A stretch of DNA of 56,551 nt. It comes from Stutzerimonas stutzeri (lineage in GTDB: Bacteria > Pseudomonadota > Gammaproteobacteria > Pseudomonadales > Pseudomonadaceae). Below, piece after piece: positions 21,515-29,850 of this stretch. Numbering within the stretch: position 1 is the first letter of the stretch; the number at the start of each line of letters is the position of its first letter. The notes beneath the pieces were generated by a model. That model saw only the letters and a list, made by a program, of their open reading frames with translations. It ran no database searches and was not told the origin of the DNA. A program made the translations under genes and the position numbers. The stretch covers positions 1 to 56,551 of the forward strand of contig NZ_JXXD01000141.1 in NCBI RefSeq assembly GCF_000935215.1. The letters are read 5' to 3'.

Positions 21515-22195
21515 ATGATCGCCGCTCACCTGCTTGCTCCATCCAGCCTGCTGGCAGGCTGGATAATCTATGTGATCGCGCTGTTATGGGCGACCTGGCG
21601 AGCTCCCTGGGTCGAGCTCTTCAGTGATACTCGCCGTCAGCACTTGCTGTTCGGCGCAATGCTTTCGATCTTTCTGCTCTGGCTGGTGCGAAGGGACTTC
21701 GATTCGGGCCTTTCATTCCACTTCATCGGGCTGACAGCCGTCACCTTGCTACTGGACTGGCCACTGGCAATCATCGCCGCCCTCATCGCCCAGGTCGGCC
21801 TGACACTGACAGGTCATCAACAAGTTGCAGCCCTGGGCATGAACGGCATCCTGCTGGTACTGATCCCAGTGCTGGTCACGGTTGTATGCGCGCGAATCGT
21901 CGAACGCGCCCAACCCCGCAACCTGTTCGTCTTCATTTTCTTCGCTGGATTCTTTCCAGCGGCGCTCGCAGCATTGGCGTGCATCCTGGCATCGCTCGGC
22001 GTACTGCTACTAGATGGTCGCTACCCGATGCCGCCTTGGCTGGCGGATTTTGCCGGCTACCTATGGCTGGTCATGTTCCCCGAAGCCTTCATCAACGGCA
22101 CAGCCATTACCGCTCTGGTGGTTTTCTACCCGGACTGGATGGAAAGTTTCAATCAAAGCCGCTATCTGCAGGCGCCATGGAAAGAAGACAAGTAG
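21515..22195 (+). CDS. ECF transporter permease-like (CbiM-type) membrane protein
   Basis: A 226-aa integral membrane protein with about six hydrophobic segments. It begins MIAAHLLAPSSLLAGWIIYV and contains GMNGILLVLIPVLVTVVCARI. It resembles proteins annotated in pseudomonads as energy-coupling-factor permease family (CbiM/NikM-like), but no partner ATPase or substrate subunit lies nearby. Transport function is therefore unproven. It follows the reductase by 62 bases on the same strand and precedes the convergent yacG. Confidence 0.7.
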   Translation: MIAAHLLAPSSLLAGWIIYVIALLWATWRAPWVELFSDTRRQHLLFGAMLSIFLLWLVRRDFDSGLSFHFIGLTAVTLLLDWPLAIIAALIAQVGLTLTGHQQVAALGMNGILLVLIPVLVTVVCARIVERAQPRNLFVFIFFAGFFPAALAALACILASLGVLLLDGRYPMPPWLADFAGYLWLVMFPEAFINGTAITALVVFYPDWMESFNQSRYLQAPWKEDK

Positions 22196-22205
22196 CGTCA
22201 AAGCG

Positions 22206-22403
22206 CTAGTGCTCGCGCGGAGGCATGTCACCGGAGAACAGATCATCCTCGAGCTCATTGCCAGGAATCGCGTGCGCTTCCGACGCCCAGGCACCAAGAT
22301 CGATAAGCTTGCAACGATCGGAACAGAACGGCCGGCTTGGGCTTTGCGCCCCCCACTCTACCGGCGCTCCACACGTCGGACACTCAACTATCGCAGCGGT
22401 CAT
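22206..22403 (-). CDS. yacG: DNA gyrase inhibitor YacG
   Basis: A 65-aa zinc-finger protein. The four metal cysteines lie in CPTCG and CSDRC, followed by an acidic helix ([18 protein letters not shown]). In E. coli YacG binds the GyrB C-terminal region and blocks DNA binding. The start [12 protein letters not shown] at 22403 has GAGGAGGG upstream and overlaps the coaE stop (ATGA). The pilBCD-coaE-yacG order is conserved. Confidence 0.93.
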   Translation of the reverse strand: MTAAIVECPTCGAPVEWGAQSPSRPFCSDRCKLIDLGAWASEAHAIPGNELEDDLFSGDMPPREH

Positions 22404-23008
22404 ACCTGCCCTCCTCGTAACTTCAAATAAAAGCGGTGCAATCGCTCGACCTCCGACCCTAGCCACGACAGATCTCGATCATTTACCAGCACATCATCGG
22501 CATGTTGCAGGCGCGCTTCACGACTGGCCTGCGCCTTGAGAATCGCCCGCACCTGCTCCTCACTGACTTGATCACGTGCCATCGTGCGCGCAACCTGGAG
22601 TGACACAGGGACGTCCACAACCAGCACACGATTGACCTGACGGTACTGCCCTGACTCGATCAGGAGCGGAGAAGCCATGATGGCGTAAGGCGACTCAGCC
22701 AAGGCGAGATGCCTGGCGATCTCAGCTCGAATCAGAGGATGCAGCAGCTGTTCCAACCACTGCCTGTCGGCCGGGTTATCGAATATACGCTCACGCAGCC
22801 CTTTTCGATCCAGAGAGCCGTCCGTGAGCAAGATGCCTGAGCCGAAGCGCTCGGCAATCTGCAGCAACGCTGGCCGCCCCGGCTCGACCACCCAGCGCGC
22901 CGCCTGATCGGCATCGACGACATGTACGCCCAGACTGGCGAAGCGATCCAGCACCGCGGTCTTGCCACTACCAATGCCGCCAGTCAACCCGAGAATCCAG
23001 GGTTTCAT
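22400..23008 (-). CDS. coaE: Dephospho-CoA kinase
   Basis: Last enzyme of coenzyme A synthesis, phosphorylating the 3'-OH of dephospho-CoA. It is 202 aa, with the P-loop [13 protein letters not shown] at the N-terminus, the VVDADQAAR acceptor motif and an R-rich lid ([25 protein letters not shown]). The ATG at 23008 was chosen because it gives the standard [11 protein letters not shown] start; a GTG three codons upstream is also open. It lies downstream of pilD in the same direction with a 131-base gap. Confidence 0.95.
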   Translation of the reverse strand: MKPWILGLTGGIGSGKTAVLDRFASLGVHVVDADQAARWVVEPGRPALLQIAERFGSGILLTDGSLDRKGLRERIFDNPADRQWLEQLLHPLIRAEIARHLALAESPYAIMASPLLIESGQYRQVNRVLVVDVPVSLQVARTMARDQVSEEQVRAILKAQASREARLQHADDVLVNDRDLSWLGSEVERLHRFYLKLRGGQV

Positions 23009-23139
23009 TGCAACCACACCCAGACTAAAAACAGGACGCGCAGTAGTAACTACTCAGCCTGCGAAGCGCAAGCCCAGAACGTCTTTCGTTAAGAGTACAA
23101 GTCGGCGGAACGGCTTTCGACTCAGCAATAGTGTCCGAC

Positions 23140-24009
23140 TTAGAAGCGCGCGAACTGGAGATAGCTCTCGGTAATCCAGTCACCCCAAAGCAACGCGATC
23201 CAGCCGGCGATCGCCAAGTAGGGACCGAAAGGGATGGGCGTGCTGCTCTCGGCGCGCTGCACCCGCAACAGGATTGTGCCAAGAACAGCCCCAACCACCG
23301 ACGACAGTAGGATGGTAAGTGGTAACACCTGCCAGCCACCCCAAGCTCCTAACATCGCAAGCAGTTTGAAATCGCCATAGCCCATACCTTCTTTGCCGGT
23401 GACCAGCTTGAACAGCCAATAAACCGACCACAGGCTCAGATATCCCGCTACCGCTCCCCACAGTGCACTTTCAAGCGATACGAACAAGCCGAAGCTGTTC
23501 AGGATGAGACCAAGCCACAACAACGGCAGAACCAGCGAATCGGGCAGCAACTGATGATCGATATCGATCATGCTCATCGCCACCAACCCCCAGGTCAGGA
23601 ACAGCATTGCGCCAGCCTGCCAGGTCAACCCGAAATGCCAAGCGACATAGCCAGAAAGCAGGCCGCACGCCAACTCCACAAGGGGATAGCGACTGCTGAT
23701 CGGCGCCCGGCATGACGAACACTTGCCACGCAAGGCCAGCCAGCTGACCAAGGGGATATTCTCCCAAGAGCGAATCTGATGATCACAGTGCGGGCACCGC
23801 GAGCTTGGCAGCAGCAGATTGAAGCGCTCACGGACCGGCTCCGGCGGGCACTCGAGATACTCAAGCGCCTGCGCGCGCCACTCACGCTGCATCATGATCG
23901 GCAGGCGATAAATCAAGACATTGAGAAAGCTGCCGATCAACAAGCCCAGCAAAGCAGCGAACAAAACAAAGGCCAGCACGTGGCTGGCCAGATAATCGAT
24001 CAACATCAT
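23140..24009 (-). CDS. pilD: Type IV prepilin peptidase/N-methyltransferase PilD
   Basis: Bifunctional inner-membrane aspartyl protease and methylase that processes PilA, minor pilins and type II pseudopilins. It is 289 aa. The zinc-binding cysteine pairs are C72/C75 (CPHC) and C97/C100 (CSSC) in the first cytoplasmic domain. The two catalytic aspartates are in DIDHQLLPD (D149/D151 region) and GYGDFK (D213). About eight membrane segments are visible. It follows pilC by two bases. Confidence 0.96.
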   Translation of the reverse strand: MMLIDYLASHVLAFVLFAALLGLLIGSFLNVLIYRLPIMMQREWRAQALEYLECPPEPVRERFNLLLPSSRCPHCDHQIRSWENIPLVSWLALRGKCSSCRAPISSRYPLVELACGLLSGYVAWHFGLTWQAGAMLFLTWGLVAMSMIDIDHQLLPDSLVLPLLWLGLILNSFGLFVSLESALWGAVAGYLSLWSVYWLFKLVTGKEGMGYGDFKLLAMLGAWGGWQVLPLTILLSSVVGAVLGTILLRVQRAESSTPIPFGPYLAIAGWIALLWGDWITESYLQFARF

Positions 24010-24011
24010 AA

Positions 24012-25229
24012 TCAGACGACGGCACCCAGCTGGAAAATCGGGAGATACATGGCAATGATCAAACCGCCGACCAGCACACCAAGCACCGCCATGATCATTG
24101 GCTCCATCAGAGCAGTCAGCCCGTCGACCATATTGTCGACTTCGTCTTCATAGAACGTCGCCACCTTCGCAAGCATCTCATCAAGAGAGCCGGACTCCTC
24201 GCCAATCGCCGTCATCTGGATCGCCATACTGGGAAAGGTGCCGGTAGTGCGCATCGAAAAGTTAAGCTGCATACCACTGGATACATCAGCCTTGACCTTC
24301 ATGGTCGCATTGCGGAACACCACATTGCCGGTCGCCCCGGCCACCGAGTCCAATGCATCGACCAACGGTACACCGGCGGCAAAGGTAGTGGCCAGCGTGC
24401 GCGCAAAGCGCGCCACCGCAGACTTATAGAGAATATCGCCGACCACTGGGATCTTGAGCAAAAAACGGTCAAACCCATTGCGGAAACGTTCCGATTTGCC
24501 GTGGGCAGTCTTGAAAGCATAAGCCGCCCCAAACATGACGAGCAGCACCACGTGCCACCAGGCCTGCAGCGCTTCGGACAAGCCAATCACCATCAATGTA
24601 AACGCCGGGAGCTCCGCGCCGAAGTTTGCGAAGACGTCCTGAAACTGCGGAACCACCTTGATCAGCAAGATCGCCGAAACAATGATTGCAACCAATACGA
24701 CGGCAATAGGGTAATTCATCGCCTTCTTGATCTTGGCCTTCAGGGCCTCGGTCTTTTCCTTGTAGGTTGCCACCCGATCAAGCAGCGTTTCTAGCGAACC
24801 GGACTGCTCGCCCGAGTCAACCAGATTGCAATAGAGATCATCGAAGTATTGAGGCTTCTTGCGCAGCGCCGTTGCGAAGCTATTACCCGCGGCGACCTCC
24901 TGTTTCAGATCATCCACCAGCTTGCGCATGTTCGGATTGTCAAAGCCCTCACCGATGATGTCGAAGGACTGCAATAGCGGCACACCTGCTTTCATCATGG
25001 TTGCCATCTGGCGAGTGAACAGGGCGATGTCCATCGGCTTGATCTTTTTGCCAGCACTGAACAGCGAAACCGACTTCTTGCGCACCTTTTGGGGATTGAC
25101 ACCCTGCTTGCGCAGCTGCGCCTTGACCATCGCGGGGCTCACGCCGTTGAGCTCGCCCTTTATCTTCGCGCCCTGCTTGTTTGTCCCTTCCCAGGTGAAC
25201 ACACTGGTTTTTATCGCTTTCTGCGCCAT
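24012..25229 (-). CDS. pilC: Type IV pilus inner-membrane platform protein PilC
   Basis: Polytopic platform protein that couples the motor ATPases to pilin assembly. It is 405 aa, with two homologous GspF domains (about 70-195 and 275-395). Each carries the LATxLxAGVPL-type motif (MATMMKAGVPLLQSFDII; LATTFAAGVPLVDALDSV). The basic N-terminal region (KKSVSLFSAGKKIK) is cytoplasmic. The start is one base after the pilB stop. Confidence 0.96.
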   Translation of the reverse strand: MAQKAIKTSVFTWEGTNKQGAKIKGELNGVSPAMVKAQLRKQGVNPQKVRKKSVSLFSAGKKIKPMDIALFTRQMATMMKAGVPLLQSFDIIGEGFDNPNMRKLVDDLKQEVAAGNSFATALRKKPQYFDDLYCNLVDSGEQSGSLETLLDRVATYKEKTEALKAKIKKAMNYPIAVVLVAIIVSAILLIKVVPQFQDVFANFGAELPAFTLMVIGLSEALQAWWHVVLLVMFGAAYAFKTAHGKSERFRNGFDRFLLKIPVVGDILYKSAVARFARTLATTFAAGVPLVDALDSVAGATGNVVFRNATMKVKADVSSGMQLNFSMRTTGTFPSMAIQMTAIGEESGSLDEMLAKVATFYEDEVDNMVDGLTALMEPMIMAVLGVLVGGLIIAMYLPIFQLGAVV

Positions 25230-25230
25230 G

Positions 25231-26934
25231 TTAGTCCTTGGTCACCCGGTTCACTTCTTCCAGGCTGGTCACGCCCTGCATGGCTTTAACTAGAGCCGAA
25301 GTACGCAGATCGTTAAAGCCGTCTTTACGCATCTGGGTGGAAATGTCGATGGAATTGCCGTCCTCCATGATAATCCTGGCCAACGCCGGCGTGTTTTTAA
25401 CCACTTCATAAATACCGACACGCCCTTTGTAACCGCCCACACAGTTTTCGCAGCCTACCGGCCCGTAAATCTTGAAAGTACCGATGCTTTCTTCGGGGAA
25501 GCCTTCCTTGAGCAACGCATCGCGCGGTACCTCGACTTCCTTCTTGCAGGTCGAGCACAGCTTGCGCGCCAGCCGCTGGGCGATGATCAGGTTCACCGAG
25601 GTGGCGATATTGAACGCAGCCACCCCCATGTTACGCAGGCGCGTCAGGGTTTCCGCGGCACTGTTGGTGTGCAGGGTGGACATCACCATATGGCCTGTCT
25701 GCGCCGCCTTGATGGCGATCTCGGCCGTTTCCAGGTCACGAATCTCACCTACCATGATCACGTCCGGATCCTGGCGCAGAAAGGCGCGCAACGCCTGGGC
25801 GAAATCCATGCCCTGACGTGGATTGACGTTAACCTGGTTGATGCCCTCCAGGTTGATCTCCACCGGGTCTTCAGCAGTCGAGATATTCACATCCACCGTG
25901 TTGAGGATATTCAGACCGGTGTACAGCGAAACCGTCTTGCCCGAGCCGGTCGGCCCGGTGACCAGGATCATGCCCTGGGGCTGCTTGAGCGCATCCATAT
26001 ACAGCTGCTTCTGCGACTCCTCGTAGCCCAGGGCATCGATGCCCATCTGCGCGCTGGAGGGATCGAGAATCCGCATCACGATCTTTTCGCCCCACAGCGT
26101 CGGCAGGGTGTTCACGCGAAAGTCGATGGCCTTAGTCTTGGAAAGCTTCATCTTGATCCGGCCATCCTGCGGCTTGCGCCGCTCGGAAATATCCAGCCCG
26201 GCCATCACTTTCAACCGCGCGGAGATACGCGGAGCCAGCTGGATCGGTGGCCGCGCCACCTCATGCAGCACCCCATCGGTACGCAGGCGCACCCGGTAGG
26301 CCTTTTCATAGGGTTCAAAGTGTAGGTCCGATGAGCCACCGCGTATGGCATCGAGCAGCATCTTATTGACGAAGCGTACTACCGGGGCGTCATCGGCGGC
26401 CTCACCCTCCTCTCCGCCTTTGGCATCATCATTGACAGACTCGACGTCGATGCCGTCCAGATCAACTTCGCCCAACTCCTCCAGACCACTCGTACCGCTG
26501 TCATAGAGCTTGTCGATGGCAGCACCCAGCTTGTCGTCCTCCACCAGAATCGATTCGATGGTCAGCCCGGTACTGAACTGGATATCGGCGATCGACTGGT
26601 GATTGGCCGGATCGGAAATGGCGACATAGAGTTTGGTGCCACGCTTGACCAGAGGCAGTACCCGATGCTGACGCGCTAGCTTCTCACTGACTAGATCCTT
26701 GGGGAGCGAGTCCTTTTCCAGCGCAGCCAAGTCCATCAAGGCGACCCCAAACTGGTCAGACGCAAGCTCGGCAACCGCCCGCCCCTTCGCCAGCTTGTTC
26801 TGCACCACATAGGTCACTAGTGACAGCTTATTGCGATGCGCCTGCAGTTGGGCCTGCTGCGCCGTCTTTTCATCCAATACCCCAGCCTGCACCATCTGCC
26901 GGGCCAGGCCGGAAAGGGAGATATTTTCGTTCAT
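25231..26934 (-). CDS. pilB: Type IV pilus extension ATPase PilB
   Basis: Hexameric GspE-type ATPase that powers pilus polymerisation. It is 567 aa. An N-terminal MshEN/GSPII_E region (1-160) precedes the ATPase core, with Walker A GPTGSGKTVSLYT, the Asp box, a Walker B region around DPDVIMVGEIRDLETAEIA and a His box (TGHMVMSTLHTN). A tetracysteine zinc site follows (CSTC, then CENC). All key residues appear intact. It is divergent from pilA, with a shared 323-base control region. Confidence 0.96.
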   Translation of the reverse strand: MNENISLSGLARQMVQAGVLDEKTAQQAQLQAHRNKLSLVTYVVQNKLAKGRAVAELASDQFGVALMDLAALEKDSLPKDLVSEKLARQHRVLPLVKRGTKLYVAISDPANHQSIADIQFSTGLTIESILVEDDKLGAAIDKLYDSGTSGLEELGEVDLDGIDVESVNDDAKGGEEGEAADDAPVVRFVNKMLLDAIRGGSSDLHFEPYEKAYRVRLRTDGVLHEVARPPIQLAPRISARLKVMAGLDISERRKPQDGRIKMKLSKTKAIDFRVNTLPTLWGEKIVMRILDPSSAQMGIDALGYEESQKQLYMDALKQPQGMILVTGPTGSGKTVSLYTGLNILNTVDVNISTAEDPVEINLEGINQVNVNPRQGMDFAQALRAFLRQDPDVIMVGEIRDLETAEIAIKAAQTGHMVMSTLHTNSAAETLTRLRNMGVAAFNIATSVNLIIAQRLARKLCSTCKKEVEVPRDALLKEGFPEESIGTFKIYGPVGCENCVGGYKGRVGIYEVVKNTPALARIIMEDGNSIDISTQMRKDGFNDLRTSALVKAMQGVTSLEEVNRVTKD

Positions 26935-26963
26935 AACGCTCTCACGGAAATCGAATGCTCCGC

Positions 26964-26991
26964 CTTATAACGCAGTTAACCGAAGGTTCAA
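26964..26991 (-). promoter_or_regulatory. pilBCD promoter
   Basis: On the minus strand TTGAAC (26991-26986) and TATAAG (26969-26964) are spaced by 16 bases, about 30 bases before the pilB ATG. Confidence 0.55.
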
Positions 26992-27144
26992 ACAACCACA
27001 CCACAAAGTGCCGTGTTTCGTCACATATCGCCGCCACAAGCATGTGGTTTAAAAAAATCCATGGAAAGCCGCCGGACCTGCCACCCCGTCTTACGCGCAA
27101 GTGCCATCACCCGAAGAGACCGGCCCATCTCTTTCATACAGCAA

Positions 27145-27155
27145 GACACGGACAG
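27145..27155 (-). promoter_or_regulatory. Candidate PilR half-sites
   Basis: Read on the minus strand, CTGTC and GTGTC occur as a tandem pair (27155-27145). P. aeruginosa PilR is reported to recognise C/G-TGTC units upstream of the pilA sigma-54 promoter. Here the pair lies roughly 70 bases upstream of the predicted start. The assignment is inference. Confidence 0.4.
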
Positions 27156-27196
27156 CCATCACATTATCGATCAAGAAAAATCGCCTGATCATAATC

Positions 27197-27211
27197 TGGC
27201 ACGCCAACTGC
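27197..27211 (+). promoter_or_regulatory. Sigma-54 (RpoN) promoter of pilA
   Basis: CTGGCACG-CCAA-CTGCTT matches the -24/-12 consensus. The invariant GG (27198-27199) and GC (27210-27211) are exactly ten bases apart. The -12 element has C in place of the first T of TTGC. Transcription would start near 27223, about 35 bases before the ATG. The gene for RpoN itself is at 47415-48929. Confidence 0.8.
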
Positions 27212-27257
27212 TTTAGATCTGCCAGGCTCACAGCCTTAACACTTAAAGGAGATTCAA

Positions 27258-27704
27258 ATGAAAGCTCAGATGCAGAAGGGTTTTACTCTTATTGAATTGA
27301 TGATCGTTGTAGCGATCATCGGGATTTTGGCTGCGGTTGCGATCCCGCAATATCAGGACTACACCTCCAAGTCTCAAGTATCGGCTGGTCTCGCTGAAGT
27401 TGCCCCGGCGAAGACTGCCTTTGAGCTAGCTATTAATGACGGTCGAGCGCTCACTGCTAACAACCTCACCGAGCTAGGGATTCAGCACTCCGCTCGCTGC
27501 ACCATGACGTCGGCGGCCTATGTTCCCGCCACTGGTATTACCGCAAAAACCAACCTCATCACATGCGAATTGAAAGGTAACGCAAAAATTACCGGCGCCA
27601 AGATCAATATGGCTCGCGATGCGGATGGCAAGTGGAGCTGCGAGATTGATAAAGTTACCGGCTGGAAGGAGGCTTACACTCCCGCTGGCTGCACCGCTTC
27701 CTAA
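27258..27704 (+). CDS. pilA: Type IV major pilin PilA
   Basis: Major subunit of the type IV pilus. It is 148 aa as precursor. PilD is expected to cut the leader MKAQMQKG before F9; the mature start [20 protein letters not shown] carries the essential Glu at position 5. Cysteines are at 81, 103, 128 and 145; C128-C145 fits the C-terminal disulfide loop. The last residue is serine (GCTAS). The ribosome site AAAGGAG is strong and a sigma-54 promoter precedes. Base composition is lower in G+C than in the neighbours. A terminator follows, then tfpO. Confidence 0.96.
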   Translation: MKAQMQKGFTLIELMIVVAIIGILAAVAIPQYQDYTSKSQVSAGLAEVAPAKTAFELAINDGRALTANNLTELGIQHSARCTMTSAAYVPATGITAKTNLITCELKGNAKITGAKINMARDADGKWSCEIDKVTGWKEAYTPAGCTAS

Positions 27705-27768
27705 TCGTTTACACTTAGCCTTGCAGGGCGGGTTAGGCTTACGCTGACACACCGCTCTGACCGGCCAC

Positions 27769-27800
27769 GCGAAGCCCCTTCTGTGGGGCTTCGCTTTTTT
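27769..27800 (+). terminator. Rho-independent terminator after pilA
   Basis: GCGAAGCCCC (27769-27778) and GGGGCTTCGC (27785-27794) form a perfect 10-bp stem with a 6-base loop and a run of six T residues. It lies only about 30 bases before the tfpO start, so tfpO probably depends on read-through from pilA. Confidence 0.93.
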
Positions 27801-27831
27801 GGGCCTCAAGCGCTTGCCGTGGAAAACTGCC

Positions 27832-29229
27832 ATGTCACGGATCGAAGCCCTTATTCCGGCTACGATAGCTTACGCACTGCTTGCAGTGCTGCTCATCGCC
27901 TTTTCCTTCTCGGCCATAGACACTTGGCATCTCGGTTACGGCTGGCATGACCAACAGCGCATCTATCAATTGCTCCTGCTATGCGCCTGCGCCCCGCTGG
28001 CTTTTTTGTTACCCCAACGTGCCTTGCCCCGCCCCGCCTTACTGCTCTTGTCCAGCCTGCTTTTGCTGGGGCTGTGTTCATCCGCGTTGTCGGCCTTGCC
28101 ACAATGGGCCTTGAAGGAATGGAGCCGCTATATCGGGCTACTCCTTCTGTCTTTAGTTGTAGGCGGCCTAGCAGAACGCCCAATCTGGCAAAGCTTCATA
28201 CTTTGGGTAATGGCTGCTGTCGGCTTCCTCCATGCGTTTCAGTTTCTCGTTTATTACTTGATGGCGTTTGTCACTGGCATACGTATGCTCGATGCCGACA
28301 TTCTGTTCAATGGTTTTTCCAACCCCCGTTTTTTTGGCCAGTTCCAAGTCATGCTGTTTCCCGTAATGGCGCTACTACTGAAGCGCTGCCATCACCAGCG
28401 CCGTACGTCTCTCACTACGCTGTTGGGGCTAGCACTTATTACTCAATGGTGCATCGCCTATACACTTGGCGGACGGGGCTTATGGCTAGGGCTAATAGTC
28501 AGTCACTTCGTTTTGCTGCTGATTAACCGGCAGCTTTGGCGCATCATGGCATTGCAAGCCAGCATGGCCTTATTGGGCTTTTCGCTATTTCTGTTGCTGT
28601 TCAAGCTTATTCCATTCTGGCTAGAACTCGCTCCCAGCTTACGTAATAGCTTGCGCGTCAGCCTGTCAGGACGTGAGCATCTATGGCAGCTGGCTTGGGA
28701 AGCAGCAGTAGCCAATCCATGGCTGGGCGTTGGCCCAATGCACTACTCGGCAAACTACAATCCCATTGCCGCCCATCCTCACCAGGTCGTGCTTCAATGG
28801 CTTGCTGAATGGGGCTTTGCCACGACCCTTTTTGCTCTCGCTATAGGTGCCTGGGGTCTGTCACATGGCGCTCGCTGCTTATGTCAAACTTCCGCCCATG
28901 AACTAGATGCGGGGCTTTGGGTAGCAATTGTCGGCGCACTAGTTCTGGCTCAGATCGATGGCGTCTTCGTCATGCCCTACACCGAAACCTGGCTGGCGTT
29001 ATTAATTGGCCTAGCGCTGGCTCGCTGGAGTTCTCCCATACCTGCAAAAATGTCTCAACGTATAGCCATCGGAATCTTTGCCATACCGGTTGTGCTGGTG
29101 CTGGGAAAAGTACTAATTAAAGAAGCCCCGACGCTTCCGCTAACCCAAGAGACAGATATAAAAGAACACCATACAGGCTGGACGCCTCGTTTTTGGTCGC
29201 ATGGATGGCTACCAGTGAAATCACCATAA
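27832..29229 (+). CDS. tfpO: Pilin O-oligosaccharyltransferase TfpO/PilO (Wzy/WaaL-type)
   Basis: A 465-aa polytopic protein with about eleven hydrophobic segments and a large periplasmic loop, of the O-antigen ligase/polymerase family. Family-like sequences are FNGFSNPRFFGQFQV and NPWLGVGPMHYSANYN followed by HPHQVVLQWLAEWG. Directly behind pilA, such proteins (TfpO of P. aeruginosa group I strains) transfer one O-antigen unit to the C-terminal serine of pilin, and this pilin ends in serine. The ATG at 27832 has only a weak ribosome site. G+C is low (28 of 60 bases at 28201-28260). A WaaL-type ligase is the main alternative. Confidence 0.82.
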   Translation: MSRIEALIPATIAYALLAVLLIAFSFSAIDTWHLGYGWHDQQRIYQLLLLCACAPLAFLLPQRALPRPALLLLSSLLLLGLCSSALSALPQWALKEWSRYIGLLLLSLVVGGLAERPIWQSFILWVMAAVGFLHAFQFLVYYLMAFVTGIRMLDADILFNGFSNPRFFGQFQVMLFPVMALLLKRCHHQRRTSLTTLLGLALITQWCIAYTLGGRGLWLGLIVSHFVLLLINRQLWRIMALQASMALLGFSLFLLLFKLIPFWLELAPSLRNSLRVSLSGREHLWQLAWEAAVANPWLGVGPMHYSANYNPIAAHPHQVVLQWLAEWGFATTLFALAIGAWGLSHGARCLCQTSAHELDAGLWVAIVGALVLAQIDGVFVMPYTETWLALLIGLALARWSSPIPAKMSQRIAIGIFAIPVVLVLGKVLIKEAPTLPLTQETDIKEHHTGWTPRFWSHGWLPVKSP

Positions 29230-29293
29230 GCAACTTCCGCACACGACACCAACGCTACGACCTACAGCTATGGGCCTTGCGTTACAAACATCG

Positions 29294-29605
29294 CGATATG
29301 GCGGCAGTTGCGCAGAGCCGAATACATTCTGGCGCGACCATAAGTCGTCCAAGGTCAATGCGATCCGTACCAAGACACTGATCTAGCAGGCCGATCTGGT
29401 AGTGGTGAGCTTTGGCGACAAGTAGAAGCAGTGGAACGCCGCGTTCGACGCGGGTTACTTCGCGGCGTCGGACAAGCCCTACATCACGCTGCATAGCGAA
29501 GACATCGTCCACCCCCCCATGAAGGAAGTCGATGCTGCGGCGATGGCTTGGGCGACCAGTACCGAGCAGGTCGTGAAAATTCTGAAGTATGTGCTGCGCG
29601 ACTGA
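29294..29605 (+). pseudogene. Decayed ytoQ-family gene
   Basis: This frame reads GGSCAEPNTFWRDHKSSK, VNAIRTKTLI, stop, QADLVVVSFGDK, stop, KQWNAAFDAGYFAASDKPY, ITLHSEDIVHP, then MKEVDAAAMAWATSTEQVV and stop. These are the core sequences of YtoQ (DUF2803-like) proteins as I remember them. Two in-frame TAG codons (about 29384 and 29423) and the missing N-terminal third make it non-functional. Nothing recognisable of the missing part is seen between tfpO and 29294. The function of intact YtoQ is not established. Confidence 0.75.
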
Positions 29606-29620
29606 TAGCCAGCGGTATCG

Positions 29621-29669
29621 GCAGGCCTACGGCCTGCGTTCGCCGCGAGGGCGCGCCTCCCACGAAAGC
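29621..29669. repeat. REP-like palindromic element
   Basis: GCAGGCC-TAC-GGCCTGC (29621-29637) is followed by TTCGCCGCGAGGGCGCGCC and TCCCACGAAAGC. The core CGCGAGGGCGCGC resembles the dispersed REP elements of pseudomonads, usually found between genes. Only this copy was noticed in the window. Confidence 0.55.
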
Positions 29670-29824
29670 GGCTCGATGAACATACGGCATCGTGGAAACG
29701 CCAACCTGGGCGCGAAGCTTGGCCCTGCAGCACGTTGATCACGCCGAAGCGCTCAACGCTTGAACTCACGAACACGACTCCACCCTTCCCATTCCGTGTT
29801 AGTGACGGAGCGATCCCGAATGCA

Positions 29825-29850
29825 AAACGCCCTGCATCTGCAGGGCGTTT
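29825..29850 (-). terminator. Terminator after cysNC
   Basis: AAACGCCCTGCA (29825-29836) and TGCAGGGCGTTT (29839-29850) form a perfect palindrome of 12-base arms. On the minus strand it is followed by a short T-run (29827-29824). It is placed 20 bases beyond the cysNC stop and could also act in the other direction. Confidence 0.8.

Larger units (their letters stand above)
26935..27257. other. pilB-pilA divergent control region
   Basis: This 323-base gap is visibly AT-richer than the flanking genes. It contains a sigma-70-like promoter for pilB (26964-26991), GACAC/GACAG direct repeats that fit PilR half-sites (27145-27155), a sigma-54 promoter for pilA (27197-27211) and the pilA ribosome site AAAGGAG. 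No tRNA or additional gene was seen. Confidence 0.75.

Noticed and set aside
26935-27257. tRNA next to pilA, as found beside P. aeruginosa pilA
   Set aside because: I looked on both sides of pilA-tfpO for an acceptor stem, the T-loop sequence GGTTCGAATCC or a CCA end and found none.
27981-28526. 181-codon plus-strand frame inside tfpO
   Set aside because: It is an alternative frame within a clear membrane-protein gene; the Arg-, Pro- and Ser-rich product lacks features.
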